A stretch of DNA of 64,000 nt, from positions 3,658,001 to 3,722,000 of the forward strand of contig MSED01000001.1 in assembly GCA_002099365.1 (NCBI GenBank). The letters run 5' to 3'. Positions 31,201-44,400 of this stretch are shown here, in pieces; the first letter of the stretch is position 1, and each line of letters starts with the position of its first letter. Under the pieces are notes generated by a model, which searched no databases, had not been told where the DNA came from, and saw only the letters and a list, made by a program, of their open reading frames with translations. The position numbers were made by a program, and so were the translations under genes. The DNA is from Phialophora verrucosa (Eukaryota > Ascomycota > Eurotiomycetes > Chaetothyriales > Herpotrichiellaceae).

Positions 31201-34200
31201 GTATAAGGTTAAGAAGAAAGATATTTATAAATAGTTGAAAGAGAGAGGGTAAGGATAAGTATATATTATAAATTAATATCTTTTAATATTAGGTAATAAT
31301 ATAATAAAATAAAATATTATTATTTATAGATAATAGAATATTTTTATTACCCTCTTTATTTCTTAAGCTTATTAAGACCTCTAGACTAAATAATATATAT
31401 TTATTATATAATAGCTTAAGAATAGAGATTTAAGAGATTAGATAGTTATATAAATATTAGTTTATTAACCTCTTTTAATTATAATTATATATACTTAAAA
31501 TACTTATTATTTAATATTATTAAACGCTTTATTTCTCTTATTAATAACTAATATTTAATTTATTATTAATAATATTTAATATTATACCTCCTTTAACTAT
31601 ATCGACCTTTAACTAATTATAACGCTCCTAAAAACTCTATATAATATATAGATATATATAGCTAATTAAAGATAGTATTAAAGGTCTTAGCGCTAACCTT
31701 AATTTTTCTTCGCTCTAGATATATTATACTATTCTTAGCTTAACTTTTTTAGCTTTATTTATTTATTTTAATATTTACTATATCTAAGGTAGTAATATCT
31801 CGCTTTAGTATCGCTTCTCTCTTCTTTAAGATCCTAAACTAATAGAATAATAAGATCCGCGAACTAAAGTAACTTAATTTTAAGAAAATCTCTATTATAA
31901 TATTTTAAATATTAGATTATTATAACCTAACTAAAAGAAAACTATAAATAAACTAAAGAAATTTAACTTTAAACTTTCCTATACTAACGATAGCGATACT
32001 GTACCTCCCTTACTACTTTATAATAGTAGAGTATAGTATAAAATAGAGCACTTATCTTATTCCTCTATAAACTCTTTAAATATATTTAAGCCGGTATACT
32101 ATTCCTAAATTTTATCGTTAACTAGAGGTATCTTTACTATAAATACTAATTCTTTATTTATCGACGGTAGTATTTTCGCTCTTTATTTAAGCTGCCGGCT
32201 TCGGCGTAAGTATAAAGATATCTTTTATAAAGAAGGTATATTATTATTATTTAAAGATTCTTTAATATTCGCGAGATAAAGAAGATTAAAAGTTAGAACT
32301 TCGCGAGCTTTTTCTTTTTAGAGATTATCTTTAAGTGTAGGTTTAGTATTTACGAAAAAATTATTAAAGTATTAGTAAAATCGCTTAAGATGATTAGCTA
32401 TATAAGTTCTTTATAGTTAAGAATTATTAAGTTCTGTTAAAATATATATCTTCTTCTCTTAATTCGCCTTTATAATTTTAAATAGTCTAAACTAGCGGAA
32501 TATTAACTTCTTCTTTATAGATATATTTATTAACTCGGCTATATTATAGCTTAATACTAATATATTCTTCTTAAGTAGTTATAAGTATAGGTTATAGCGT
32601 TCGTTAAAGTACTTCTTTCTTAACCTTTATATTTAGTTTAGATATATCGCCGCCTCTTTTAAATCTTAGTTATACCTTTTAAGGGCTTATATATATATAG
32701 TAATTAAATTAGTAGTATTAATAACCTTATTCTAATTTATAATATTTTATATTATAATCTTAAGTTTAATAGGAAGAATTAGTTATTTAAGGAACTTAAC
32801 TTTATATAGTGTTATATCGGTTTTAGCTTTAACTATTATCCGATCAGCCTAAAGAATATGCAAAGGTAATTTATTTAAATACCGCCGCTATCGGTATAAG
32901 TTATCTTTAAGAGAGCGTTTATAACGCCTTTATACTTAACTTCTATTTAGCTGTTCGCTTACGGATAATATATAGAGGTAACTATATATTTAATCTTATA
33001 TCTATCTATAAATACTTTTATTTAACCTTTATTCTTTAGTCTGCTATTATATACTAGTCGTTTAAATAGTCTATAGTAATAAATAATCTTCTCCTAAAGG
33101 AACTTTACTATAGTAGTACTATTAGCAGCTATAATATCTTACGCTTTTACTTAGCCGCTTATATTACTTTAAGCTTTAATAAGATATCTCTTTCCTTAAG
33201 ATATCGGTATTAAGGTATAATTAATACTAATTTATTTTTAGCGCTTATTAACTAAAGTTAAGAATATTATATTATATAGCCTTTAGCTTATATAAAATTA
33301 GTATTTTAGATAAATCTTTATAAATACTTCTATATTTCTATACTAATTCTCTTAATAATAATAGTTAAATACCCTTTAATATATTATTTCTTAATTAAAA
33401 TATTTAGTATTATTATATATTATTTTAAGTATCTTTCGCTTCTCTATATTATTATTAATTATTTTTTTACTCGACTTATTCTCTATTAGCTTCCGAAATA
33501 AATATTCTCCTTTTATAAAGTAGTTAACTAAATCTTTTTAGAGTTTCCGAAACTTATTATTATTTATCCCCGAAGAATACTATTAATCTTATAAATATTT
33601 AGCGAGCCTTTTTAATTTCTTTAAGTATTCTCCCTTAAATAACTAGATTATACGCGGTTTACTAAAGCTTATAGATTAATCTTAGATATAAGTAACTATA
33701 GGCCTTACTAGAGTAAAGTCTTAATAAGTAGTATTTTATTTAATTAGTTAAAGGCTTCCCTATATAAAGAGTATCTAAGCTTTAATCTAATTCTTAATAT
33801 CTTCTTCCTATTTAGCTTCTTTAATATTTTCCTAGGTCGGAGGGCGTTAAGATAAGGTATCGGTAATTATATTCTACTTACCTAAAATATACTGTACTTT
33901 AAAATTAAATCTATAGATCTATATTAGCTATTAATTAATAACGGCCTCGGGTAAGTTAGTAAACTACTAATTAAGCTAAGTTATAAGAGTTATTATATTA
34001 GTTTCTATAATAAAGTAGATAGTATATAGCTAATATTTAAACTTCTTAAGGGCTTTTAGTAATCCGTGAGCTTCCCGCTTAAGTATATTATACTCTCTCT
34101 TAACCTTAAATTAAATACCGCTCTTATATCTTATAGTTTATTATTTACTTATTATTAAGTTTACCTATATAATTATAGCGCCCTAGCCTCTTTCGCTAAT

Positions 34201-34399
34201 ATTAATAGTAAGTATAATTAGGCCGGCGCCTTCTTAATAATTTAAACTAATTAATATAAGAGTAGAGGATAACGCCTTCTTTAGTCCTTATATACTCTTA
34301 GCGTATATCTTTACTTAGACTTAAATAATATTCTTTTAAAGTAAATTATATAAAGGCTTTATTATTATCGCGAAATACGAAATCTATACGCGATAATAT

Positions 34400-35100
34400 A
34401 TATAGATCTTAAGGAATTTATAAAGTTTTAACTAATTTATTAGAGTTAGCTATATTAGGATCTTATAAATCTTAAACTATTATAGATATTGTCCGTCCCG
34501 ATTATAGATATACCTAACTATTTTAATCCTTTATATATAGAGCTATAGTTTTTATCCGGTTATAGTAGTACTAGTAAGCTTAAGATTAAATAGTACCGTA
34601 TTTAGATTTATTAGATATTCTAGTATATATAAGCGTATTTAGGGAACTACCTCTAGTTACTAATAGTTATTCTTTAGTCCTTTTATATTAATATTATCTA
34701 GAAATAGCCGAATAGCTTTTGATATTTATTTTTTTAAAATCTAGTTTATAATCTATATAAATTACGCTATAAAATTTATTATACTCTATAAGAGCGTTAT
34801 ATAATAAATAAGTTTAATTAAAGTATAAATCTCTATTAGATCTTAGCTCTCTCTTATAAGTTTAATTTAGTTATAGCTTAAGAGCTAATTTAATAAGGAG
34901 ATTATTTATATTCCGCCGAACTTTTTCGCGAAGTCGTTAGCTAAAGGAAGTAGATTTATATCTCGAATCGTTATTTAATTAATATTTTATATTATAATTA
35001 TTAATTAATACTCTTTAGGCTTCTTTTTCTTAATTAGAAAGAATAGGTTTCGGTATAATCTATATTTTAATTTAAAGAGATCTAAGTTAATCTTCTTCTT
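34400..35100 (-). pseudogene. Gypsy reverse transcriptase domain, RIP-mutated
   Basis: Readable only as a degenerate frame with many TAG/TAA codons. Key blocks in order on the minus strand are TIRDINLLPLA (about 34.95 kb), a KFGG block with QIKLIRES, then FLDNINIKG (about 34.68-34.70 kb) and YILEYLINLN. The order and spacing fit Ty3/gypsy reverse transcriptase. Limits are approximate. Confidence 0.75.
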
Positions 35101-35744
35101 TACTAGTATAATTACTATTAGCTTAAGTACCTTTAGGATAGGGAAGCTCTTTATCTATTATAGGGTATATAGAATAGTCCTTATTATCTATAGAGGTATT
35201 ACTTTATAATAAATCCGCCCGATCTCTTTAAGGTCTTAAGCTAAAGCTCCTTCGCGGTTATATAGAATCTCTATAAGGATCTTCTTCTTATTAGGTATTA
35301 GATTAGATCCGATAACTAGTTCCTCTAAATATTCGGGCGTTAAGCGTTACCCTTAAGGAAATCTAGTAAAGCGTAGACTTATTTAATTCAAGAATATATA
35401 TAGCCGGCTGTTATAGGTAGCTATTACCTACTCCCGTACTTTTATACGCTAATCTAAGAGCTTACTAAACATTAAACTATTCTAGAAATCTAAATTAATA
35501 AGTTTTACTTTATTAGCCTTCTATTTATATAAAGTGTTTATACGAACTTCTAAAGGCTTCTTAAATTAATATTATTTATAATATTATTTATTCTTTAAGT
35601 CTTATATTATAGCTTCTTTATTAAATAATTTTAAAGACTTTACTAGTTATTAGTTATCTTTAACGTTAAAAGGTTAAGCCTAAAAGTATATTTTGTTAAA
35701 TTTATTATCGCTTAAATTATAAGTATCTAAAGCGGAGATTAAAG

Positions 35745-35790
35745 TATTATTCTTATTTATCTTAAAGTATTATTCTTATTTATCTTAAAG
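35745..35790. repeat. 23-bp tandem duplication
   Basis: Two exact 23-bp copies in tandem (35745-35767 and 35768-35790), inside the gypsy element upstream of its RT. It looks like a small local duplication after or during decay. Confidence 0.8.
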
Positions 35791-38700
35791 TTAATTACTT
35801 ACGCTCTCCCTTAATTTCGCTAAGCCTTAACTAAAGCGAGCATAAACCTTTTTATCTCTTTATACTCGCCTAGCCTTTTAAAGTAGATATATATATAAGC
35901 TTAATTATCGACCTTATTATTATATTATTACTAAGATCCGAAGCCGACTATATAAGAAGCTAGAGCCGCTTCCTATTAAAGCTGTCTATTAGACTTATAA
36001 TATATATATTATCGTTCTTTTCTTAGATTAAGCCTTAAGTAGCCTTTTAAAATAGCTTACTTAAAATAAAGCGATATATTAAATCTATAATATTTATTAT
36101 ATAAATATTAATTAAGACTTTAATCTCGATAATATTAACTATTATATTTTCAATTATACTTATAAAGTCTTCTCGGTCTCCGTTAAATTCTATAGTATTA
36201 TAGATAAACTTTATCTTTTATATAAATTAAGATAATTCCCGATCTTTAATTAGATTTAAGAATATTAAATTAATCTCCGCTTTAGTATTTAATAATAAAT
36301 CTTTATACTACTTATATATCTTTATTAATAAATAAAGGTAACTACTATAATATAATCGCGGATATATTAAATAGTCCTTATTAAAGCTTATCTATACTAT
36401 ATTAACTCTTATAATAGGTCCTTCTTAAGTCTATATTATTCTAACTTATAGAGGATATATCTAATAAATTAGCTCTTATTTACCTTTATTATAATACTAA
36501 TACTTACGAGAAAACTACTTATTACGTACTTCTTTCGTTAGTAGTAGGTTCTATAATTAAATAGTTATCTCTTAATTTAGTAGCTAGTTAATAATTCTCC
36601 CGGTACTATTTAAATCTTACAAGAATACCTTCCGGAGAGGCTTAAGACTAGATAGTCCGTATTATATCTCCTTTATAATATATAGGCGCTATAAAACTTA
36701 CCTTAAGTGTATATATTTATTATTATCGCTTATCTCGGTATCTTTTAATTACGGGTTATATATTCGGTTATCTTATATATTATATAGAGTTATTAGCGGC
36801 CTTTAATTAATCGACTATTTTAGCGCGAAGATATCGTCTATAGTATTATTAAAGATAATTTCTCTATTTAGTTTTACTTATCGCGTTATATAATATCGCT
36901 AACTATCTATAATAGGCTTATATATATTAATCTAGGGGTGCTTCGCTTATATATATCCTTTTTACTATAGTGCCGGTCGCTTCCTAAAAGCGTTAATATA
37001 AATATTAGTCTTTAGCTAGTTAATATAAATTCCTTTTAGCTTAGCTAGCTTCGGTATATATAAATTATCTTTCGAGTCTTTTAGTACACTATAATTTAGC
37101 TTTAATCTAACCGCTTAAATAAAGTTTATCCTTATTAAGAGAGGCTTTAGATCTTCTTTCTTTATCTTGTAAGGCTATTCGGAAGAGACACTAGTATACT
37201 TATCGATCTTACGCGTAATCTATTCTAAATATTTAAGCTTCGTCTCTTTCTACAGAATTAGTAGTACTAGTAAGGGCCGGTCTTAACTATAGAACCTCCT
37301 TAGTATAATCTTATAATTTAAGTTAAGATATAATATATCGGCGGCTTTCTAATATACTTATTATAAATCTTTATATAATATATAGCTTTATTAGTTATAA
37401 AGGAAGTAGCTCTCTTTAGTAATATTTATATTTAACTTATATTAACTAAATTACCCTTTAATATAATACTATAGATTATTACTAAACCTTATTAACTATT
37501 CTTAGAAAGAAAGTTTTTAAGAAGACTAAATTACTTTCGGAGGAACTCCTCTTAAGGCTTTAATTAATCTATTTATAAAGTTAAGAGTAATCGTATTACG
37601 CGTTTAGATTAGTAGAGTAAGCGCTTTTATTAGTCGGGTTAGTTTATCTATTAAGGATATAATAGTTTCTAAAGTTATAGACTTTATTAACTATACTTAT
37701 ATATTCTCTTTAATCTTTATAGCTATACTATCTAGTTAATCTTTTCGATATTTATCTTCTTAAGCTTCCTCCTTCCGGAATATAGAAGGTCGAGTCTCTT
37801 TCTTATATATTAAGTCCTAATATCCCTTATCTAGTATACTCTATATAAACTTATTAATCTTATTATTAACTTTCTATAAGTCTCTTACTTATTCTTAGTA
37901 TTTCTAGAAGTTTAAGTTCTCTAGCTTTTTATTTAGTAGGTTCTACTTCTTTTAAATCTTATTTATATATATCTTTAGTAGTCTAGAGAGGAAAAGATAA
38001 TAGTAAATATAATTAATCTCTACTTTATTATTAATTAAGTACTTTATAGCCTTATAAAACTAATAAAGGTATAAATTAAGGTTTTAAGACTTATTATAAT
38101 AATATCTTAAAAGTATATAAAGATAATATATATTTATTATTTACTATATCTTATCTTAATTCTTATATTTATTTAAAACTCTTTCTTTAAACTTTATTTA
38201 ATTTATCTTATTATATTTTATAAGCTCTTTATATCTCTCTTTCTCTATCTTTAATATAAAATATATAGATCTTTAGATACGCTCTTTACTATTTATTACT
38301 TAATTATATTTATATAGCTCTTTAAACTCTTTAAAGAAGATAGTCGCATTCCTTCTATTAAAGTAGGGTAAATTATCGCTCCTATTTAAGCTCTAAGGCA
38401 TCTCTCTTATAGATATTACTATAAGAGGAGTATATATCGGCGGCGTTAAAATTTCCGGCGTTAATAATCTCTATATAATATCGCTTACTATAATAAATAA
38501 TATTACCTTTCCTTTTCTATTTAAGGCCTTAAATAAAGCTATCTTTAGCCCCTTTATTAATTTAATAAAATATAATAAATATAAGTCTTATCTTTTTAAG
38601 TAAAGTAATCTAAACTTTAGATATTTATATATTTTATTATTTTTATATATATAAAAGATTACTTCTTTTAGTAATTAATAATTACCGCTTTCTTAAGTAT

Positions 38701-39343
38701 TTATAAATAGTCTTAAAGTTTTAGAGGATCTTCTCTTTTAGTTTAATTTTAATAATTTTTATTATTATCTATAGTTATTTCTTTATATTTAACTATTAAA
38801 TCTCTCTTTATTAAATATAGCTAATACTTTAATATTAGCTCCTCGCTAAATAAGTCTTTAGTCCTAAGTAATCTATTCTCTTTAAGAGCTTAAAGGGTAT
38901 TAAGGTTAACCGTATTCCTCTCTTTAAGTGCTAATTATTAGTCTTAAGTCTTCTAAATAGTTATTTAGTTATTAGTTTCCGCTCTATATAATAATAGCTA
39001 ATATATATAGCTAGAACCCTAAAAGAATACCTTAAGTAGCGGTCTCCTTAAATAGCTAGTATAGTTTATAACCTACGCCCGTATAGCGGGACGGACTTAC
39101 TTAGCTAGTAATTTAGACGATTCCCCTATATAGCGGTCCTATATATATAGTTAGCTTCTCTAGTTTTAATTAATTAGTCGGTAGGTAGATAAATAGTTAG
39201 TTTAGTCGATCCTCAGTCGTTTATAGCGTTATATTATTATTTCGTCGTTTAGTCGTCTATTTGATCGTCCTACCGCGTATAGATTTACCCGCGTTACTAT
39301 AGTCCCAACATTCTTAGGCGAACGTTCTTATTAGAGGCACTAA

Positions 39344-39642
39344 TAAACTAGGGTAAGGCTTTATAGCCTTTAGGTAGAGGGTCGTACGGCGGTAGGTACT
39401 ACCTCTTCGTCCCGGGTATACTATATAGTAATAAATAGCTTTATAAGTAATAATGTTATATATTTTATTATCTATAGTATATATATATATTAAATATATA
39501 TAACTACTCTACCTATAATATATAGCGGAGGTATATAGCCTCACGTTAAGGATTTAACTAATTAGATAGTACGGTTACTTATCTATATATTATATAGGCA
39601 CGTATAGCTAATTAGCGCTATAAGTATTACCGCCCTATTATA
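39344..39642 (-). repeat. Gypsy LTR, 5' copy in element orientation
   Basis: 299 bp, partner of 27942-28240. It keeps a few more C/G bases than its partner (for example GTCGTACGGCGG here against GTCGTATAGCGA there), so the two LTRs were mutated independently. Confidence 0.85.
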
Positions 39643-41019
39643 TTATATTAAAGGAGTTACCTATTTTAGTAATTATTTATATCTTAAGTAAGTTACCTCT
39701 TCTTAATTATACTCTTTAGCTTTATTCTACTATAGTATTTATAACTTTATCTTTATTATCTTTATCTTTATATAATTATATACCTTTAGAGACACTACTA
39801 AAGATATTAAGATTAATAATATTAATATTTAATTTAAAGCTATCGAGTTATAAGAGATACGGTATATCTTATAGGTTGAACTTCTAGCCCTTATTAAAAT
39901 ATATATTATATATCCGTATAATTTTATATTTATTTCGAAGGTTCTAGATACGCTATATATTAGTCGAGTTATATTTAACTAAATAACTAATTAAGGCCTT
40001 TATATTTAACTTCTTCTTCTTCGGTATATTATATAGTAGCTAGTATACCTTCGAACCGATAATATAAAGGTGCCTAAGGCTCGGTTTATTATCTATAACG
40101 GCCTTAAAGGGTATCTTCTAGTTAAGTTTACGTATTAGGGTCCTATTTATTAAATATATAGCTATTTTAATAATTTTAGACTAAAGATTATAAGGTAACT
40201 ATAAGGCCTATCTAAGAATATAAACCTTTATAGTAAATATTCTACTATATCTCTCTATATATTTATTTTATACTAAAGTATATAGAGTATTTAGTTTAAT
40301 TATAATACTTTATTCTTAAAGATATTCCTTTACCTCCTCTTCTATAGCCGTCTTATTATTAATACGGATAATCCTTATACGCTATTAGTATTATAACTTA
40401 ATATAGGCTAGTAAGAGTTAGAATACTCGAGCTATACCTTTATATCTTAGTTTATAGAAGAGGATACTAAAATTCGTTAAGCAGCACTAGAAATAAATAA
40501 TATATTTATCTCTATTAAACCTCTCTTCTATCTAGAGAAGGTTATAAGATATCTAATAAAAGATATATTTCTTTTATATCTCTTATTTATTCGATTAAGA
40601 TATTTACTAGGTAGCCTTTAAGAGCTAGTAAGCTTTATAAATAGTCTTATTAATTACGAATATTAAGACGTCTTTAGCTACTTAAGATAAATAAAAGAGA
40701 GGGCTTATATTAAGGTACCTTAATTAAATATACTATAGTATTAAGAGGTTTATATCTATATTACTATATTTAATTATAAATATTAACTAATTATATTATT
40801 AATATTTATTTATTATTATTATACTAAATAACGCTATAAGGCCTTTATATTTATCTTTATTTCGGCTTCGCTAGTCTAGTATACTAGCCTTCTATAGTTT
40901 ATTAAAGGATAATATCTAATATCCTCTTAAATATTTTATTATTATAATTAATTATCTATATTTAATTAAATAGCTATCTTAAGTGCTTTAATAAACCTTC
41001 TATTCTATTAAGAAAGAGA
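39643..41019 (-). pseudogene. Ty1/copia pol, integrase part, RIP-mutated (continuation of 25887-27941)
   Basis: On the minus strand the sequence near 40.05-40.1 kb reads KPSLRHLYIIGSKVY, and about 39.95 kb reads KALISYLVKYNSTNI. These match the C-terminal part of copia integrase (the SHL-x-x-GCxAY and GYLxGY blocks). Near 40.35 kb, VRIIRINNKTAIEEEVKEYL matches the catalytic-core region with the usual DNG/DNE site. Together with the RNase H/RT part left of 27941 this is one copia polyprotein interrupted by the gypsy insertion. It is cut on the right by the chromovirus LTR at 41020, so gag is not recognised. Confidence 0.75.
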
Positions 41020-41434
41020 TATTATAAATCGCTCTATATAAGGTAATACTATAGTTTAAAAGGTTTCTTTTACTAGTAGAGTAGTAATATAATACTAGCC
41101 TAAGGTAAAAGTACGCGATTACTTATAACGGCGTAAAGTAAAGTAATACTCCTATATCCTAAAGATAGAGGTCGGAGTATAACTATTATTAACTATAGAC
41201 CATTCCCTAAAGGGCCGGTCCGTCCGCTATATAGTAGTCCGGTTACTTATTATTTCGTCGATATATTAGTATATTAGTATACTAGCTATATTACTATATT
41301 AATATATCGCTATACTAGTAACTACCCTTTCCGGAAGTTACATAACTTTCTTTAGCCTTACTAATAAAGCTAGTCCCTTAACTACCCTTCCTCCTTAGTC
41401 TAGCCTATAGTTATATAAAGGTTAACCTATAATA
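41020..41434 (-). repeat. Chromovirus LTR, minus strand, diverged copy
   Basis: The reverse complement aligns with the LTRs of the complete element at 49134-56564 along its whole length: the CGAATCGCTC end, the AGGTCGGAGTATAACTATTA block, the GGGCCGGTCCGTCCGCTATATAG block, and the TATAAAGGT end. It is about 415 bp, against 397, because of a T/A-rich expansion (about 41257-41320). A CTTTCCCCCCTCT tract follows at 41435-41447. That is a polypurine tract in minus orientation and makes this the 3' LTR of an element that once extended to the right. Confidence 0.78.
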
Positions 41435-44400
41435 CTTTCCCCCCTCTAGCTTATTCGCTATCTTAGCGTACTTAAGGTAAGAGTTTATCCTTAAGTCTTT
41501 CCTTATCTTTTCTCTTTCTTTATAGTTAACTATATAGTTCTTCCGCCTTTTAATTAAGTCCCGTAGATCTTCTAAACCTTAAAAGTTCTAAAGTAAATAT
41601 CGTAATAAGATCGCTCTCTCTCTTAAATCCGATCTTAATAATATCGCTATAGTCGCTTATTCCTTTTATATAATTAACGGCGAGATCTATTATTATAATA
41701 AAGAGTAATTTATTAAATATACTACTTATCTACACTATTAGTAGTCTTATAACGATACTTTTACTATAAAGGAATTCCGGAAAATAAAGGAATAAAAGAA
41801 GTAATTAATAACTAAATCTCGAGTTAAGAGATATAAGTAGACTATAGATTAGACACCGGGTAGTCTAATAGGATAGTATAACCCTATAGGGTTTTTAGCC
41901 CTATTGGACAGCTAATCTAATGCTAAGAGCCCTACTAGACCGGACAATAAGATTCTATTTAGACTAGTACTGTCTAATAAGGCTTTACTATTTAGGCTAG
42001 TTTAGATTTAGCTTAGTAATTTTATATATAGATATAGTATTATACTAGTAATAATATTTATTATTCTATAGACGCTAATAGAGGCTTATATCCCCTTATA
42101 TAGCTAAATATAGGACACTAAACATCTTTAGCTAAGTAGAACTCGTCTATTCGTTTAACTATACGTCTTTACTAATAGCTTTAACGCTATACTAACTATT
42201 ACTATAACCTACTATTTAATATCCTAAGATAGAAACCTCCTTAATAAAAAAATAAGGAGAATAGAGATAAAAATATTACTATATAAAGTATTAAGTATAG
42301 TAAAGAGTAAGAAGATACTTCTAGTTCTTACTATATTATAGTTAGTATAAATTATAATAATAAATATAATAATTACTAACTAGTTTATATATCTTTTACC
42401 GACTCTTTACCTTTTACCGCCGAAGAGATAATAACTAACTTAAATAGTATACCGATAAAGCTTAATACTTCCGTAAAAGAGGGTTTAAGCGGTATTATAA
42501 AGGCACTTCGGAGTCTCTTAGGACTAGGAGACCTAATAGTAATAGTACGGCGTTGTCTTAATACTACTTTATCTTCTATAATCGCTCTTATAAGTCCTTA
42601 TAAGCGCGGACACTAAAATATAAGTATCTTTCCTTTTCTATTAAGAGAGGTTTTAGTAACCGATTCCGTTTATTAAGATAGATTTATATATATACTATTA
42701 TCTTAAGGTATAGATAGACGGGGAGAGAGAGTTATATAATAACCCTTAAATAATAATAGGATATTAGATTATATATTATCTATATTCGCTAGTATAGTTA
42801 TTAAGAAGGTATATAGACTATATTAACTTAAGTTAACCGTTAAGCTATATTTTTCTCTTTTCTTTAGGCGAAGAGTATCGGTCTTATTATCGCTACTATT
42901 ATTATTATTAATAGAGACTTAAGTAGTATTAAAGTTGTTATTAGAGCGTCTATTAAATACTATAAGAATATAACCTTTCTTATTAAAGTTATTACTACTA
43001 ATCGCTATATTATTTAATATCTCTCTATCCTTTATCTCTTTATTATTACTAATATAATTTATTTTAAGACTAAGGTCGTTTATATTATTATCCTTATTAA
43101 GGTTTAGTAACTTCTATTTATTAGAAAGTTAAATCGCCTTATATAATTTATAAAGGTTAAATTTATTAATAGCTATAGCTAATATAAGGAGATATACTAT
43201 AAAACCTTTTAGGTTATAATATTAATAAATAATAAAGTCGCGAGAAATATTAAATATTTATTTAATACCGACCCTAGTAGTAAGGACAGCGAGAAAGTCT
43301 CTAGTAATAGCTATAAGAATAGGAAACTACTTCTTATATTGTTTCTATTACTATAAGATATCCTTCGCCTTGTCGCTAGTAGCTAATATAAGTTAGCTTA
43401 GTTATAATAGGCTATATAATAATACTTATTTAGTAATAAGTAAAGATATTTACTAAGTTTAAACTTTAATAAGTAGTTTTTCGTTTTATAGAATAGTACC
43501 TTTAGTGTTAAGCTACTACCTTAAGTATTTATAGACTAGCGAGCCTTTAAGAGTATATAGGTAACTATATACGAAGCCCTTTAATTAGTATATCTAATAT
43601 CTAGACTAAAGTAGTCGTTATTATTAAATAGAATAATTAAGTTATTAGCTATAGGCGGCTAGAGTAGCGGATAGCTTAGAGTACTATTAAGTTATAGGTT
43701 ATTAATATTAATAATAGTCGAAGCTTCTTTCGCCCTTCGCTTATACTTTACTTATTTATTAATAATAGGAATATATTTCTTAACGAGCTGCTTTATATAG
43801 TTAATATATTATTAAGCTTAGATATATTAGTCGCTATAATAGTTAATATAAAGGAGGTTTAACTACTTACGAATAATATTTAGCTAGCCTTTATTATTTA
43901 GTTCTTTCCTTTAAAAAACTTATTCTTATATACTAGTAATAGAATTATAGTAATACTAAAGATATATTATAGATTATCTTCTATAGTTTTATACTACTTC
44001 TAGAGTATATCTTAAGCTTTATTAAGTACGTCTTTTATTTCTACTTTCTATAGGGTTTATTTCCGATTAAGCTTTTACTTTTTAATTTTAATATACTAAA
44101 ATAGCTTATTATATATATTATAAGTAAAGTAAATTATAAAGCTAAATTCCGATATATTAATAGCCTTAATAAATAAGGCGAAAAGTATTAAGAGCTTTTA
44201 TAAATATTATAAATATTACTTTTCTATCGCCGTAAATATAAAGCGTATTATTTACTTATCTTTCTTAACTTTAAACGTAAGCTAGATATAAATATTATCT
44301 ATAAGGAGCTTAATATAATATAGTATACGATAAGTAGTGTTCTAGCGACTAACGATATCTTAAAGAAGGTTAAGCGGTTACCGGTGTATTTATACGCCTT

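Larger units (their letters stand above)
27942..39642 (-). mobile_element. Ty3/gypsy LTR retrotransposon, minus strand, nested in copia, RIP-saturated
   Basis: Two direct repeats of 299 bp (27942-28240 and 39344-39642) bound an 11.7-kb element. A polypurine tract in minus orientation (plus strand TCCCTCCCTT at 28241-28250) follows the left LTR, so the element reads right to left. The minus strand at about 34.4-35.1 kb gives a gypsy reverse transcriptase: TIRDINLLPLANDFAKKFGG, then a QIKLI block, then FLDNINIKGLK with the catalytic doublet as Asp-Asn. The copia integrase fragments on both sides show insertion into copia. Length exceeds the usual 6-8 kb. A 5-bp duplication ATTAT can be fitted if the end is set at 39641, but in such A/T-rich sequence this is weak. 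Confidence 0.82.

Noticed and set aside
27937..39646. ATTAT as target duplication of the nested gypsy element
   Set aside because: It can be matched only by shifting the LTR end by one base, and the surrounding A/T-rich sequence makes a chance match likely, so it is mentioned but not annotated.
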